DNA of 64,000 bases from UBA11400 sp964473555 (GTDB lineage Bacteria > Bacteroidota > Rhodothermia > Balneolales > HLUCCA01), in NCBI GenBank assembly GCA_964473555.1, contig CAYYPL010000001.1, positions 552,983-616,982 of the forward strand. The letters run 5' to 3'. Below the pieces are notes generated by a model. The model saw only the letters and a program-made list of their open reading frames with translations. It did no database searches and had not been told where the DNA came from. Both the position numbers and the translations under genes were made by a program. The stretch's first letter is position 1. Every line of letters begins with the position of its first letter. This document shows positions 26,814 to 36,017 of this stretch, piece after piece.

Positions 26814-28217
26814 ATGAATAAAGGAAGTGAAGTAACGCTTCGGATGGGCCCAGCGGCTTATGAAGGAAAATGTGTAGCTAAATTGGATGGACTGGCTGTA
26901 TTTGTTGGTGGAACTGCTCCCGGAGATCTCGTTAGGGCTCAGATAACACGTAAAAAAAGTAGCTTCGCTGAAGCTCGTTTAATTGAAATCCTGGAACCTG
27001 GACCCGATCGAATCGCTCCAAAATGTAGTCATGCTCCTTTTTGTGGAGGATGTACCTGGCAGCATGTAGATTACGCCGAACAGGCCCGATTCAAGAGGGA
27101 ACACGTGCGCGACCACCTACACAGGATAGGTAAACAAACCCATCTTGAACCACATCACACGTTGACCAGCGACCTGAGATTTCATTATCGAAACAAAATG
27201 GAGTTCACGTTCAGTGACATGCGCTGGCTTACTCCAGAGGAAATCGCGACTGGGCAAGATATTAACAGAAAGGGTGTTGCTCTTGGGTTGCACGTTCCCG
27301 GCAGATATGACAAAATCCTGGATCTCAACGAATGTTACCTTCAGGATGAAATCTCCTACCGAATTCTGAACTGGATCCGGAACTATTCCATAGAACACCA
27401 AATTGAACCCTGGAATACTCATAAACGCACAGGATTCTTACGTAATCTAATGATTCGCAATGCCTTTCATACCAAAGATGTGATGGTGAATCTGGTGACC
27501 TTCGCCGATGACCCCGGGTTTATGGAGCGGTTTACAAAAGATCTAGTGGAAAAATTTCCTCAAGTCACTACAGTCGTTAATAACATCAACGATACATTTA
27601 GTCCCACATCCATTGGACGGTCTGAAAAGGTCTATTACGGCCCCGGATATATCACCGAATATATTGGTTCCTACTCCTATCACATCGACGCAAACGCGTT
27701 TTTCCAGACCAACACACAGCAGGCTGAAACCCTTTATGAAACCGCGCATCAATATGCTGATCTAAAGCAAGGCGATGTGGTGTATGACCTTTACTGCGGA
27801 GTGGGTTCCTTGAGCTTATTCATGAGTGGAAAGGCATCTAAAGTTGTTGGAATAGAAATCAATGAAGTGTCCATCAAGAATGCTGAGGCCAATCGGGACA
27901 GAAACAAGGTTTCGCATTGTTATTTTGAACAAGGCGACATGAAGGATGTCTTTACCAAAGCGATTATTGAAAAACATGGCAGACCGGATGTGGTTGTAAC
28001 CGACCCACCTCGCGCCGGAATGCACGAAGATGTCGTTAGGCATTTAAATGAACTGGCCGTAGAAAGGTTGGTCTACGTAAGTTGTAACAGCGCTACACTT
28101 GCTCGTGACCTTCTCATCTTGTCCGAGGTCTATGATGTGGTGCAGGTCCAGCCTGTGGACATGTTCCCCCAGACATACCATATCGAAAGCGTGACTCAGC
28201 TACGGTTAAAACGGTAA
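26814..28217 (+). CDS. rlmD: 23S rRNA (uracil-5-)-methyltransferase, RlmD/RlmCD-like
   Basis: A 467-residue TrmA/RumA-family enzyme that methylates C5 of uridine in rRNA. An N-terminal TRAM domain (about 1-60) is followed by the [4Fe-4S] cysteines CSHAPFCGGC plus a later Cys in NECYLQ. SAM-binding VYDLYCGVGSLSLF, DPPRAGM and the nucleophile motif YVSCNSATLARDL come next. The exact target (U747 or U1939) cannot be told from sequence. The stop overlaps the convergent crtI-type gene by 12 nt. Confidence 0.93.
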   Translation: MNKGSEVTLRMGPAAYEGKCVAKLDGLAVFVGGTAPGDLVRAQITRKKSSFAEARLIEILEPGPDRIAPKCSHAPFCGGCTWQHVDYAEQARFKREHVRDHLHRIGKQTHLEPHHTLTSDLRFHYRNKMEFTFSDMRWLTPEEIATGQDINRKGVALGLHVPGRYDKILDLNECYLQDEISYRILNWIRNYSIEHQIEPWNTHKRTGFLRNLMIRNAFHTKDVMVNLVTFADDPGFMERFTKDLVEKFPQVTTVVNNINDTFSPTSIGRSEKVYYGPGYITEYIGSYSYHIDANAFFQTNTQQAETLYETAHQYADLKQGDVVYDLYCGVGSLSLFMSGKASKVVGIEINEVSIKNAEANRDRNKVSHCYFEQGDMKDVFTKAIIEKHGRPDVVVTDPPRAGMHEDVVRHLNELAVERLVYVSCNSATLARDLLILSEVYDVVQVQPVDMFPQTYHIESVTQLRLKR

Positions 28218-29711
28218 GTCTCGGTTTATTTCCAACCCACAGGCATGAAACGCTGAAATGATGCACAGGGGAATTCCCCCACCTGGATGAGTACTGCCGC
28301 CGGTGAGCCATAGGTTTTGAATAGATTTCGATCGGTTTCGGGGACGCAAAAACGCAGCGAATTTGTTATTGGATGATGTTCCATAGATACTTCCACGATT
28401 AGATCGATATGTATGATAAAATTCGTGAGGAGTGATCATGCTCATTACCAGGATTGAGTCCTTGAGTCCTTCCAAGCCTCGGAACTCTAACTGGTCGATT
28501 AGAAACCGGCCATAGGATTCGTAATCTGGCGTTTTTCCTTCACGCAAATAAGGTGCATTGACCAGTACAAATAAATTGGATCCACCTTCAACCGCATGTT
28601 CTGGATCGGTGTAGCTGGTATCGGCTACATAAATGGTTGGATCCACAGGTAGTTTCCCAAGTGAAAATATATCATCAAACTCTTTTTTATAGTCTTTGCT
28701 GAAGAAAATTGTATGATGGTCAAGCTTAGTCCAACGTTTCTTGGTCCCGAGTAATAAAACAAATCCAGAACAGGACGGCTCGGTATGTTGGGTGATAAAG
28801 CGAGTCGTTAGGGATACCAAATCCGGTTTCAGTAACTTTAGGTACGTTTCGTAAGCATCTGAATTGGATATTACAATGTCGGCCTCGATGAACTCTCCAT
28901 TCACGAGAACTCCCTTAACAACACTTTTTTCAACAACTATCTGTTCCACATGGCTATCAAAATGGTATATAGTGCCCATTTCTGTAGACATAACTTGCAA
29001 AGCCTTAGCCAGTGCATACATCCCACCGGAAATATAGTATCCTCCAGTATTGAGTTCGACATGAGGAATCACGTTCAGTGTAGCCGGACTCTGGTACGGA
29101 CTGGATCCGTTGTAGGTCGCAAAACGCTTAAAAAACTGCCGAATATATTTTGATTCAAACGACATGTCCACTCGTTTACTTACAGTTTTAAAGGCGTCTA
29201 TCTTCAGCGCGTCTGCCAACGGTAACCGCAGCAGGTCGGTCCACTGACGCAATGGATGATAAATGAAGGTCTCCGAAGTGAGGTCGTACAACTGTTTGGA
29301 GTACTCTAAAAAGTCCAGATAATTCTGCTCGTCAACTGGAGCAACATCCCGAACCTGCTCTACTGCCCTGTCGCGATCCTGATAGGACACAAACCGTGTT
29401 CCGTCTGCAAAATAGTATGTACAGAGCGAATCAAGAGCCCTCAATCCCAGATAGTCATCCAATTTCCGTCCGCAATATGCAAATAAAGCCTCCAGAACCC
29501 AGGGCATCGTGAGCAAACTTGGTCCCGTATCAAACCGAAATCCCCCATTCGTCCATTCATTCAGCTTCCCCCCGACCGATCCATTCCTCTCTAAGACCAC
29601 CACATCGTATCCCTGCCGAGCCATCAGACATGCCGCAGACAGACCAGCGACCCCTGCACCAATCACAATAACTTTTTTTGCATTCATATTTGAACCACGA
29701 TTTGAATTCAT
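28206..29711 (-). CDS. CrtI-type phytoene/carotenoid desaturase
   Basis: A 501-residue FAD enzyme of the CrtI/CrtN family, which introduces double bases' worth of desaturation into carotenoid precursors at the membrane. The dinucleotide-binding motif VIGAGVAGLSAACLMARQG is near the N-terminus, with GGFRFDTGPSLLT after it. The C-terminal FAD segment LTGGSTHPGGGIPLCIISA is diagnostic. An alternative ATG at 29687 (MNAKKVIVIG) fits the family better. No crtB or other carotenoid gene is adjacent, so the exact substrate (phytoene, a downstream carotene or a related desaturase/isomerase reaction) is open. Confidence 0.88.
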   Translation of the reverse strand: MNSNRGSNMNAKKVIVIGAGVAGLSAACLMARQGYDVVVLERNGSVGGKLNEWTNGGFRFDTGPSLLTMPWVLEALFAYCGRKLDDYLGLRALDSLCTYYFADGTRFVSYQDRDRAVEQVRDVAPVDEQNYLDFLEYSKQLYDLTSETFIYHPLRQWTDLLRLPLADALKIDAFKTVSKRVDMSFESKYIRQFFKRFATYNGSSPYQSPATLNVIPHVELNTGGYYISGGMYALAKALQVMSTEMGTIYHFDSHVEQIVVEKSVVKGVLVNGEFIEADIVISNSDAYETYLKLLKPDLVSLTTRFITQHTEPSCSGFVLLLGTKKRWTKLDHHTIFFSKDYKKEFDDIFSLGKLPVDPTIYVADTSYTDPEHAVEGGSNLFVLVNAPYLREGKTPDYESYGRFLIDQLEFRGLEGLKDSILVMSMITPHEFYHTYRSNRGSIYGTSSNNKFAAFLRPRNRSKSIQNLWLTGGSTHPGGGIPLCIISAFHACGLEINRDLPF

Positions 29712-29785
29712 TTAGATTCCAACCAGATAATCGACCAAAGGTAACAAACAATCGTTCATTAGCATTCACCCTATTAAGCCTCTTA

Positions 29786-30988
29786 ATGGATCAGGTAAAA
29801 TCATCGTTCAGGTTCAAAAAAAACGCACGTGGATTCTCTGAAATCTCATTCCCATTCATGCGAATGGTAATTATCAATGGTTGTAAACTGATATTCCGGC
29901 CAATACTGATTAATCCACATAATATGCCCATAACCGGGCCCTGTTTCGTTTATGGGAATCACTCAAATTATGTGGATCCTTTTTTGGTAAACACCTGGAT
30001 GACGGACGAGCCTACTGCCGGGGTAATGACACGCGAACAGTTTCACAAAACCATACCTTCACTTTTCATGGACAGTATCGGTATCGTACCTACGAGCAAG
30101 TATGTTCCTGAGCCTTACGTGATCCGAAGTGTCATGAAAATGATTGAACAGCGAAGAATGATCGTAATTTTCCCCGAAGCTGGACGTCGTTGGGACGGTA
30201 GGCCTAAACCATTTCTGGAGAGTACGATAAAACTCTTCCACAAAATGAAAATTCCGGTCAATCCGGTTCAGATTCATGGATCATACCTCACCTGGCCCCG
30301 CTGGGCAACGTTTCCGCGTTTCGGGCGTACTGAAATCCATTTTATGGATCCAATTCATCCACTGGATTACCCTAATTACGATGATTTTTCAAAATTAATT
30401 ACAGATGCAACCGAATTCGAAGAGTACAATCCTCCAGAAAACTGCATTCCAAAGTGGGCATTTCGTCCGGCTGATGGCATTGAACGATTCATTTATCGCT
30501 GTCCGGTGAGCGGAGTGAGCGGGGCAGTATACAGTCCGGATGGATACGAAGTACGCAGCCTAAGAACCGACTTTGTATATACAATGACACCTGCATCACG
30601 GTTAATGGATTCACAGGGACAAATCCATTCCCTGCACGATATGTTCGATTCCATTCGTGCTATGCCTATCGTTGCAAAAGACGGAATCGTGGCATCGGTC
30701 AAAGGATGCGAACTCTTTTATATGGGCTCAGATTATCGATTAAACCAATTAGGCGTTGGGTCGGTGCAGTTTTGGTCAGATCACCTTGCCATTGAGGTTA
30801 ATTCTGAAAAGTCCCGCATTCCACTTAGCGACATCTTGTATATGTCGATCGAGGGTAACAATAAACTTAGTCTAACTTTACGCACTCATACGATCCAGAT
30901 TGAACTTGAAGGTCTTGATTGTGCACTCGAATGGAGAGATTATATCACTCGCTTAAAATCAGGCGAACCAACAGTCAGTTCAATGTAA
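29786..30988 (+). CDS. PlsC-type acyltransferase with C-terminal extra domain
   Basis: A 400-residue protein. The N-terminal half is a 1-acyl-glycerol-3-phosphate acyltransferase domain with the NHX4D motif (YGNHSNYVDPF) and the later FPEAGRRW, corresponding to FPEG. The extra C-terminal 200 residues include a compact segment (SRIPLSDILYMSIEGNNKLS onward) that looks like a PH/GRAM-type beta fold. The ATG at 29786 is chosen because it clears the divergent desaturase start; the frame is open back to 29678. It probably acts at the inner membrane in phospholipid or related lipid acylation. It is followed by the GltS-like gene after 4 nt. Confidence 0.85.
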   Translation: MDQVKSSFRFKKNARGFSEISFPFMRMVIINGCKLIFRPILINPHNMPITGPCFVYGNHSNYVDPFLVNTWMTDEPTAGVMTREQFHKTIPSLFMDSIGIVPTSKYVPEPYVIRSVMKMIEQRRMIVIFPEAGRRWDGRPKPFLESTIKLFHKMKIPVNPVQIHGSYLTWPRWATFPRFGRTEIHFMDPIHPLDYPNYDDFSKLITDATEFEEYNPPENCIPKWAFRPADGIERFIYRCPVSGVSGAVYSPDGYEVRSLRTDFVYTMTPASRLMDSQGQIHSLHDMFDSIRAMPIVAKDGIVASVKGCELFYMGSDYRLNQLGVGSVQFWSDHLAIEVNSEKSRIPLSDILYMSIEGNNKLSLTLRTHTIQIELEGLDCALEWRDYITRLKSGEPTVSSM

Positions 30989-30992
30989 TTCT

Positions 30993-32369
30993 ATGACATC
31001 ATGGCTGCTTGAAATAACCCTATCAGACCTTGCTTTGGATTTTTCCATCTTTGGTCTCCTGTTGGTATTTGCCACGGTTCTACGACGTCATGTACGAGTT
31101 CTTCAGGATTTCCTCATACCGAACAATCTGATTGCAGGTGTACTGGGACTTGCCCTCGCGATTTACTTGACGGATTATGGCCTGCTAGAAAGCCAGAGAC
31201 TCGGGGCCTATGTATATCACTTGCTGGCATTACTCTTCATTGCACTTGGCTTACGAAAACCCTCGAAATCTGTCGGGTTGGCTCCTGTCAAATTCAGTGT
31301 TATTTTTATCATTACCTATCTTGTACAAGGATTAGTAGGACTTGGACTGGCACTGGGTCTTGTCTATACATTCATGCCGGATTTATTTCCAGGAATCGGA
31401 ATGCTACTTCCGTTGGGATTCGGTATGAATCCAGGTATAGCCTACTCGATGGGTAGTAACTGGGAAAACTTCGGTTTTGAATCAGGTGGTACCGTTGGGC
31501 TCAGTTTTGCTGCTATCGGATTCGGAATAGCCTATAGCGTTGGAATCATTGCAATGAGACACGGGGTGCTCCATGGTAAAGCCACGTACATGAACGAAAT
31601 CACTGCAGAAGAGAATGAATCAATCAGAACCGGTATACACCATCCGGATCATCGTCCAATTACGGGACACCAATCCAGTGCCACTGAAGCCATTGAAAGT
31701 CTGACTTTGCACCTCTCATTTATCATGCTTACCTACGCCCTTACATACGCCTTAATGAGGGTACTTGAACAGTTTTTGTGGTACATAGGTGCAGAAAAAG
31801 AGATACTAACCTTATGGTCGTTTCATTTTATCGTTGCAGCGATGGTAGCTATGTTCGTTAGACGTGTCATTGATTCAACTAAGGCGGGCCATTGGATTGA
31901 CGATGCAACCATGACAAGAATGGGTAACATTTTCATGGATTTCATGGTTGTGGCTTCGGTCGCAGCCATAACAGTGGCGGTAGTAACTCAATATTGGTTA
32001 CCTCTTCTTGTACTAAGTAGTGCAGTGGGCTTGGCAACGTGGTACATCGTCAAATGGGCGTGCGACAGCCTGTTCACAGACTTCAAATTCGAACGAGACA
32101 TTGCCATTTTCGGTAACCTCACCGGAACGATGCAAAGTGCACTCGTCTTACTCAGAGTTTTAGATCCAAAATTCAAATCCCCTGTTAGTTATGATCTGGT
32201 TTATGGCAGTGGTTTCGCACTGATACTGGGATTCCCGCTTCTCATTCTGATCAATGCACCGGTAAATTATTTTGAAAGTCAGTTGGAAGGGTACTGGGTT
32301 ACCATGTTGGCCATGGGATTATATCTGGCCATATTACTTCTCGGGTGGAGTTATCTGAAGAAAAAATAA
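30993..32369 (+). CDS. GltS-like sodium/solute symporter
   Basis: A 458-residue polytopic inner-membrane protein with about 11-12 hydrophobic segments. The pattern fits the glutamate:Na+ symporter (ESS/GltS) superfamily: FLIPNNLIAGVLGL in the first half, GMNPGIAYSMGSNWENFGFE and a repeated TVGLSFAAIGFGIAYSVGI segment. The second half contains the matching inverted repeat (FGNLTGTMQSALVLLRVLDP). The substrate is uncertain. It follows plsC closely and meets the convergent phosphodiesterase gene stop to stop. Confidence 0.8.
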   Translation: MTSWLLEITLSDLALDFSIFGLLLVFATVLRRHVRVLQDFLIPNNLIAGVLGLALAIYLTDYGLLESQRLGAYVYHLLALLFIALGLRKPSKSVGLAPVKFSVIFIITYLVQGLVGLGLALGLVYTFMPDLFPGIGMLLPLGFGMNPGIAYSMGSNWENFGFESGGTVGLSFAAIGFGIAYSVGIIAMRHGVLHGKATYMNEITAEENESIRTGIHHPDHRPITGHQSSATEAIESLTLHLSFIMLTYALTYALMRVLEQFLWYIGAEKEILTLWSFHFIVAAMVAMFVRRVIDSTKAGHWIDDATMTRMGNIFMDFMVVASVAAITVAVVTQYWLPLLVLSSAVGLATWYIVKWACDSLFTDFKFERDIAIFGNLTGTMQSALVLLRVLDPKFKSPVSYDLVYGSGFALILGFPLLILINAPVNYFESQLEGYWVTMLAMGLYLAILLLGWSYLKKK

Positions 32370-32870
32370 TCAGGTGCGATCACCCAGGGTGATAACCTCC
32401 ATATTTTGGATTTTCCCCTGGTTCACATCAAATCGAACGATGGTTCTATACAACTGAAAGCCTTGCTTACCAGCAGCACCCGGATTTAAAAATAGCATGT
32501 TTTTGTTCGATTTATCGCGTATGATTTTCAATATATGAGAATGACCGCAAATGAATAGGTCTGGTGTCTCGTCTTCTACTTCACGGCGTATTGGAAGTGC
32601 GTACCTGCCTGGATTTCCACCGATGTGAGTCATCAACACATCCACCCCCTCGATCTTAAATCGCAATTTAAGGGGATATTCCTGTCGAATATCAGGCCCA
32701 TCAATATTTCCATAGACTCCTCGCATCGGAGCGATTTTTTCCAAATCACGAGCAATATCAATGGTCCCGAAGTCTCCAGCATGCCATATTTCGTCGCAAG
32801 TGACAAAATACTCGGCAACCTGAGGATCCAGGTAGTGATGTGTATCTGAGATGAGTCCGATTCGTTTCAT
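32370..32870 (-). CDS. YfcE/MJ0936-type phosphodiesterase
   Basis: A 166-residue calcineurin-like metallophosphoesterase of the small YfcE group. All metal-ligand blocks are visible: GLISDTHHY, HAGDFGT, YGNIDGP, THIGG and CGHSHI. Family members hydrolyse phosphodiesters with Mn2+; the physiological substrate is unknown. The ATG at 32870 begins MKRIGLISDTH, the expected N-terminus; an upstream in-frame start at 32939 only adds a non-conserved extension. Confidence 0.9.
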   Translation of the reverse strand: MKRIGLISDTHHYLDPQVAEYFVTCDEIWHAGDFGTIDIARDLEKIAPMRGVYGNIDGPDIRQEYPLKLRFKIEGVDVLMTHIGGNPGRYALPIRREVEDETPDLFICGHSHILKIIRDKSNKNMLFLNPGAAGKQGFQLYRTIVRFDVNQGKIQNMEVITLGDRT

Positions 32871-32968
32871 TTTCGCAGAAGGTTTAACCACCCAAATATA
32901 CCTTAAAACCCGGTTATCTTTAAACAATACGACGCACAAATCGATATGGATTTCAATATATTTGGACT

Positions 32969-34006
32969 ATGACATCATTTAGCATCATCATTATATCCTG
33001 GAACGGTTTACATCATTTGCAGAAATTTCTGCCTACTGTTGTCCGTACAAAGCATCCACGTTTTGAAATCATCCTTGCCGATAATGCTTCCACTGATGGG
33101 AGTTCTGAATGGGTTAAAACACAGTTTCCGGATGTAAATATCGTTAGTTTGGATAATAATTACGGCTATTGCGGGGGAAACAACCGGGCAATGAAACATG
33201 CCAGATATGACACACTTGTATTTTTGAACAATGATGTCGCCGTTGACCCCAACTGGCTGAACTCAATTGATATCATGCTCGCAGATAATCCTGACATCGC
33301 AGCCGTTCAGCCGAAAATCCGCTCTTTCAATCAACCGGACCACTTCGAATATGCCGGGGCCGCAGGCGGTTTCATTGACACGATGGGATTTCCTTTTTGT
33401 CGTGGACGCATATTCGATACCCTGGAAAAAGATCGTGGTCAATACAACACTGCTTCTCCGATATTTTGGGCAAGTGGAGCCGCACTGGTCATTAGAAAAG
33501 ATATTTTTGTGCAATTGGATGGCTTTTACGAGCCTTTTCAATTCCACATGGAAGAAATCGATCTTTGCTGGCGCATTCAACTCCTCGGAAAGCAAATTTG
33601 GTATTGTCCGGATAGCCTGGTGTATCACCTAGGGGGGGGCTCATTACCATCTGACGATCCCCGTAAAACCTACTACAATTTCCGTAACAATTTGATTATG
33701 ATGGCAAGAAATCTGCCCGGAAAATGGCGATTCTTTACCATATTGCATCGACTTGAACTTGATGGGTTGGCTGGATTTCTGTTCCTTTTCAAAGGTCAGT
33801 TCAAGAATATATTCGCCATTATCAAGGCACATTTCGCCTTCTACGGACACCTAGGACAAATACATTCTTGGCGAAGGTCCCAGGATGTGTCCAAATTTAA
33901 ACCTCTGAACAATCTCCCTGGTACACTTAACGGCTCTGTAATTATGAGCTATTTTCTGGCTGGGCACAAAACCTGGGACAAAGTCTCCAAATCGATTGTA
34001 AAGTAG
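32969..34006 (+). CDS. Family 2 glycosyltransferase (rhamnosyltransferase-like)
   Basis: A 345-residue GT-A fold enzyme. SIIIISWNGL at the N-terminus, the nucleotide-sugar site ADNASTDGS, the DXD-equivalent FLNNDVAVDP and the acceptor/base motif EEIDLCWRIQLLG are present. WbbL-like GT2 proteins add rhamnose or related sugars to surface polysaccharides. It stands alone, divergent from the phosphodiesterase, and no other polysaccharide genes are adjacent. Confidence 0.88.
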   Translation: MTSFSIIIISWNGLHHLQKFLPTVVRTKHPRFEIILADNASTDGSSEWVKTQFPDVNIVSLDNNYGYCGGNNRAMKHARYDTLVFLNNDVAVDPNWLNSIDIMLADNPDIAAVQPKIRSFNQPDHFEYAGAAGGFIDTMGFPFCRGRIFDTLEKDRGQYNTASPIFWASGAALVIRKDIFVQLDGFYEPFQFHMEEIDLCWRIQLLGKQIWYCPDSLVYHLGGGSLPSDDPRKTYYNFRNNLIMMARNLPGKWRFFTILHRLELDGLAGFLFLFKGQFKNIFAIIKAHFAFYGHLGQIHSWRRSQDVSKFKPLNNLPGTLNGSVIMSYFLAGHKTWDKVSKSIVK

Positions 34007-34168
34007 AGGTCTCTGAATTTGTTTCTTAGCTTGATTGATCCCGATAATCTAAAAAATGTTTATCACATAACGATGTACACTACTGCAAAAGTGGCAGTTT
34101 CTATTTCACATTACCTGTGAAAGCGGTACATTGCTCCCCGACCAGGAACCCTTTTAACTAAAAATAGT

Positions 34169-34603
34169 ATGTATATAGGATTCAAACACTTACACTCATT
34201 TATCGCCTATCCGCTCTTACTATTACTCGTAGCCAGCGTACTCATTGCGGCCTTGGCATTCTTCAGCGGATCACCTTTTACAAAAGGTCATCGATTGACT
34301 GCGCTTTTAGGACTCATTTCGGCACACTTACAGCTTGTTTTTGGATTTGTATTGTATTTCATCTCTCCTCTTGGATTTTCAAATTTTTCAGGTAATAACA
34401 TGGGTGATTCTGTATCCAGATTATACTTCCTGGAACATCCCACAATGATGCTTTTGGGAATTATTCTCATCACCATTGGATTCTCACGCCACAAAAAAGC
34501 TACCAGCGATAAGGCAAAGCACAAAACCATATTGATTTTCTACGGACTCGGTTTGATCCTTATTCTCTCGCGTATTCCCTGGTTCGCATGGCCAGCTCTT
34601 TAA
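34169..34603 (+). CDS. Four-helix membrane protein, cytochrome b-like
   Basis: A 144-residue integral membrane protein with four predicted helices (about residues 12-32, 44-65, 85-103 and 122-140). Histidines sit near helix ends (HLHSF, GHRL, SAHLQL, LEHP), a layout seen in small haem-b membrane proteins of Bacteroidota. Haem binding is inferred, not shown. It is the first of three closely spaced + genes. Confidence 0.7.
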   Translation: MYIGFKHLHSFIAYPLLLLLVASVLIAALAFFSGSPFTKGHRLTALLGLISAHLQLVFGFVLYFISPLGFSNFSGNNMGDSVSRLYFLEHPTMMLLGIILITIGFSRHKKATSDKAKHKTILIFYGLGLILILSRIPWFAWPAL

Positions 34604-34615
34604 TCTGATCTAACT

Positions 34616-34882
34616 ATGGAAGATAAGCTCGTTACCCGAGTGGGTTGGTTCGCATCCATCATGGCTATGACGATGTATGTTTCCTACATCGATCAGATTC
34701 TTCTCAACATTGCCGGAAATCCTGGATCTTTACTACTTCCTGTGGTGACGACCATAAACTGTTTGGCTTGGGCGGCTTACGGACTACTGAAAAAACACCG
34801 TGACTGGCCCATCATCGTGTGTAACATTCCTGGCGTTATACTTGGAGTAGTCACAGCAGCCACTGCAGTTATGTATTCATGA
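34616..34882 (+). CDS. SemiSWEET-like small membrane protein
   Basis: 88 residues, three transmembrane helices, the size of a SemiSWEET sugar transporter half, which works as a homodimer. The helix-1 motif normally reads YVSYIPQI; here it is YVSYIDQI, so the proline of the PQ-loop is replaced by aspartate. The later TTINCLAWAAYGLLKKHRDW matches the family. The overlap with the next gene is ATGA. Transport activity is uncertain because of the missing proline. Confidence 0.8.
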   Translation: MEDKLVTRVGWFASIMAMTMYVSYIDQILLNIAGNPGSLLLPVVTTINCLAWAAYGLLKKHRDWPIIVCNIPGVILGVVTAATAVMYS

Positions 34883-35514
34883 GATATCCTGATTGTCCGT
34901 TGTGTTCCGGAAGCTCAGTCCCGTTCTTTGAGGACCAATACGTTCGGTGCATAACTTGCAACGGTGTTTTCATGGACGCTCAATTCTTTGTGGACAGTAT
35001 TGAGGAAAAACAACGCTACGAAGAACACAACAACGACATCCACGATCCAGGATATCAGAAATTCGTGGCTCCCATAACTGAAAGTGTTATCAAGGACTTC
35101 GACCAAAATGCGATCGGACTTGATTTCGGAAGTGGGACCGCACCCGTGATTTCATATGTTTTGAGTCAAAAAGGCTATGAAATGCATCAGTATGATGTAT
35201 TTTTTGCCCCTAACGAGGATATATTGACCCGAAAATACAATTTCATAGCATGTTGTGAGGTAGTTGAGCACTTCCATGGTCCGAAAAAAGAGTTCGAACT
35301 GTTGCATTCACTTCTGAAACCAAATGGCAAACTCTACATCATGACCAATATGATTACCAAGCCTGAGCGATTCGCCAACTGGTATTACCGACGCGATCCC
35401 ACCCATGTATTCTTTTACACCCCTGAAACGTTTGAGTATATAAATTTTCATTTTGGCTTTGATGGATTAACAATCGATAAACGACTCATAACTTTATCAA
35501 AAAATCAACCCTGA
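34879..35514 (+). CDS. Class I SAM-dependent methyltransferase with Cys-rich N-terminus
   Basis: A 211-residue protein. The N-terminal CPLCSG...CITCNG (two CXXC pairs, residues 6-30) probably binds zinc. A Methyltransf_23-type domain follows with IGLDFGSGTAP (SAM motif I) and CCEVVEHFHGPKKEF. The PTHVFFYTPETF segment near the end is typical of this group. The substrate is unknown. The start overlaps the SemiSWEET-like stop (ATGA), and the stop is the start of a purine-rich heptad array. Confidence 0.88.
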   Translation: MRYPDCPLCSGSSVPFFEDQYVRCITCNGVFMDAQFFVDSIEEKQRYEEHNNDIHDPGYQKFVAPITESVIKDFDQNAIGLDFGSGTAPVISYVLSQKGYEMHQYDVFFAPNEDILTRKYNFIACCEVVEHFHGPKKEFELLHSLLKPNGKLYIMTNMITKPERFANWYYRRDPTHVFFYTPETFEYINFHFGFDGLTIDKRLITLSKNQP

Positions 35515-35596
35515 TGAGGGATGAGTGATGAGAGAAAAGTGAGGAAATGGGTAAATTCTCTCTGATCCCTTTACACTTATCTCTTATCCCTTATCT
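35513..35596. repeat. Heptanucleotide inverted array (locus 2), A/G-rich type
   Basis: The left arm (35513-35547) reads in 7-nt steps GATGAGG, GATGAGT, GATGAGA, GAAAAGT, GAGGAAA. The right arm (about 35562-35596) is pyrimidine-rich with CTTATCT/CTTATCC units. The arms are imperfectly complementary (G.T pairs). The array overlaps the methyltransferase stop codon and ends 7 nt before yciI. Confidence 0.75.
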
Positions 35597-35603
35597 AAAA
35601 ACT

Positions 35604-35879
35604 ATGTACTACGTCCTTTTATACCAAACCGTCCCCGATTATATCGAGAAACGTCAACCTTACCGCGCCGAGCACCTTGCACTGGCTCAAATGATGCAGC
35701 AGGAAGGCACGTTGTATATGGGTGGAGCCTTATCTGAACCCGCCGATGCCGCTATTCTGGTATTCAAAGCAGATAGTCCCGCACCTGCTGAAGCATTCGC
35801 GAAGAATGACCCCTATGTCAAAAACGGCGTTGTCGTTGAGTGGAGTGTTCGTCCATGGAATGTTGTTATAGGTGGGTAG
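35604..35879 (+). CDS. YciI-family protein
   Basis: A 91-residue protein with the ferredoxin-like YciI fold: MYYVLLYQTVPDYIEKRQPY, RAEHLALAQMMQQEG and YMGGALSEP...ILVF. The His in the RAEHLALA segment corresponds to the conserved active-site His of the family. Function is generally unclear; some members are dehalogenase- or lactonase-like enzymes. An in-frame start at 35547 lies inside repeat sequence and is rejected. The gene sits between two heptanucleotide inverted arrays. Confidence 0.88.
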   Translation: MYYVLLYQTVPDYIEKRQPYRAEHLALAQMMQQEGTLYMGGALSEPADAAILVFKADSPAPAEAFAKNDPYVKNGVVVEWSVRPWNVVIGG

Positions 35880-35889
35880 CAAAGTTACC

Positions 35890-35975
35890 CGGGAGTGGGG
35901 AGTAGGGAGTGGGGAATCGGTCTACTCCCAACCCACTCCCAACCTACTCCCTACTCCCTACTCCCCACTCCCCAC
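35890..35975. repeat. Heptanucleotide inverted array (locus 3)
   Basis: The G-rich arm is at 35890-35920 (GGGAGT, GGGGAGTA, GGGAGT, GGGG; meets the four-run G-quadruplex pattern). It is followed at once by a C-rich arm of CTACTCC, CAACCCA, CTACTCC and CTACTCC, CCACTCC units (35922-35975). The arms can form a long hairpin. It lies between yciI and deoC and shares its unit with locus 1. Confidence 0.9.
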
Positions 35976-36017
35976 AAAATCCGTATATTGGATTACTACA
36001 ACATATAGTCCTAATCC

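Noticed and set aside
35547..35603. N-terminal extension of YciI
   Set aside because: The 19 extra codons are encoded by the pyrimidine arm of a heptad array and are absent from the family.
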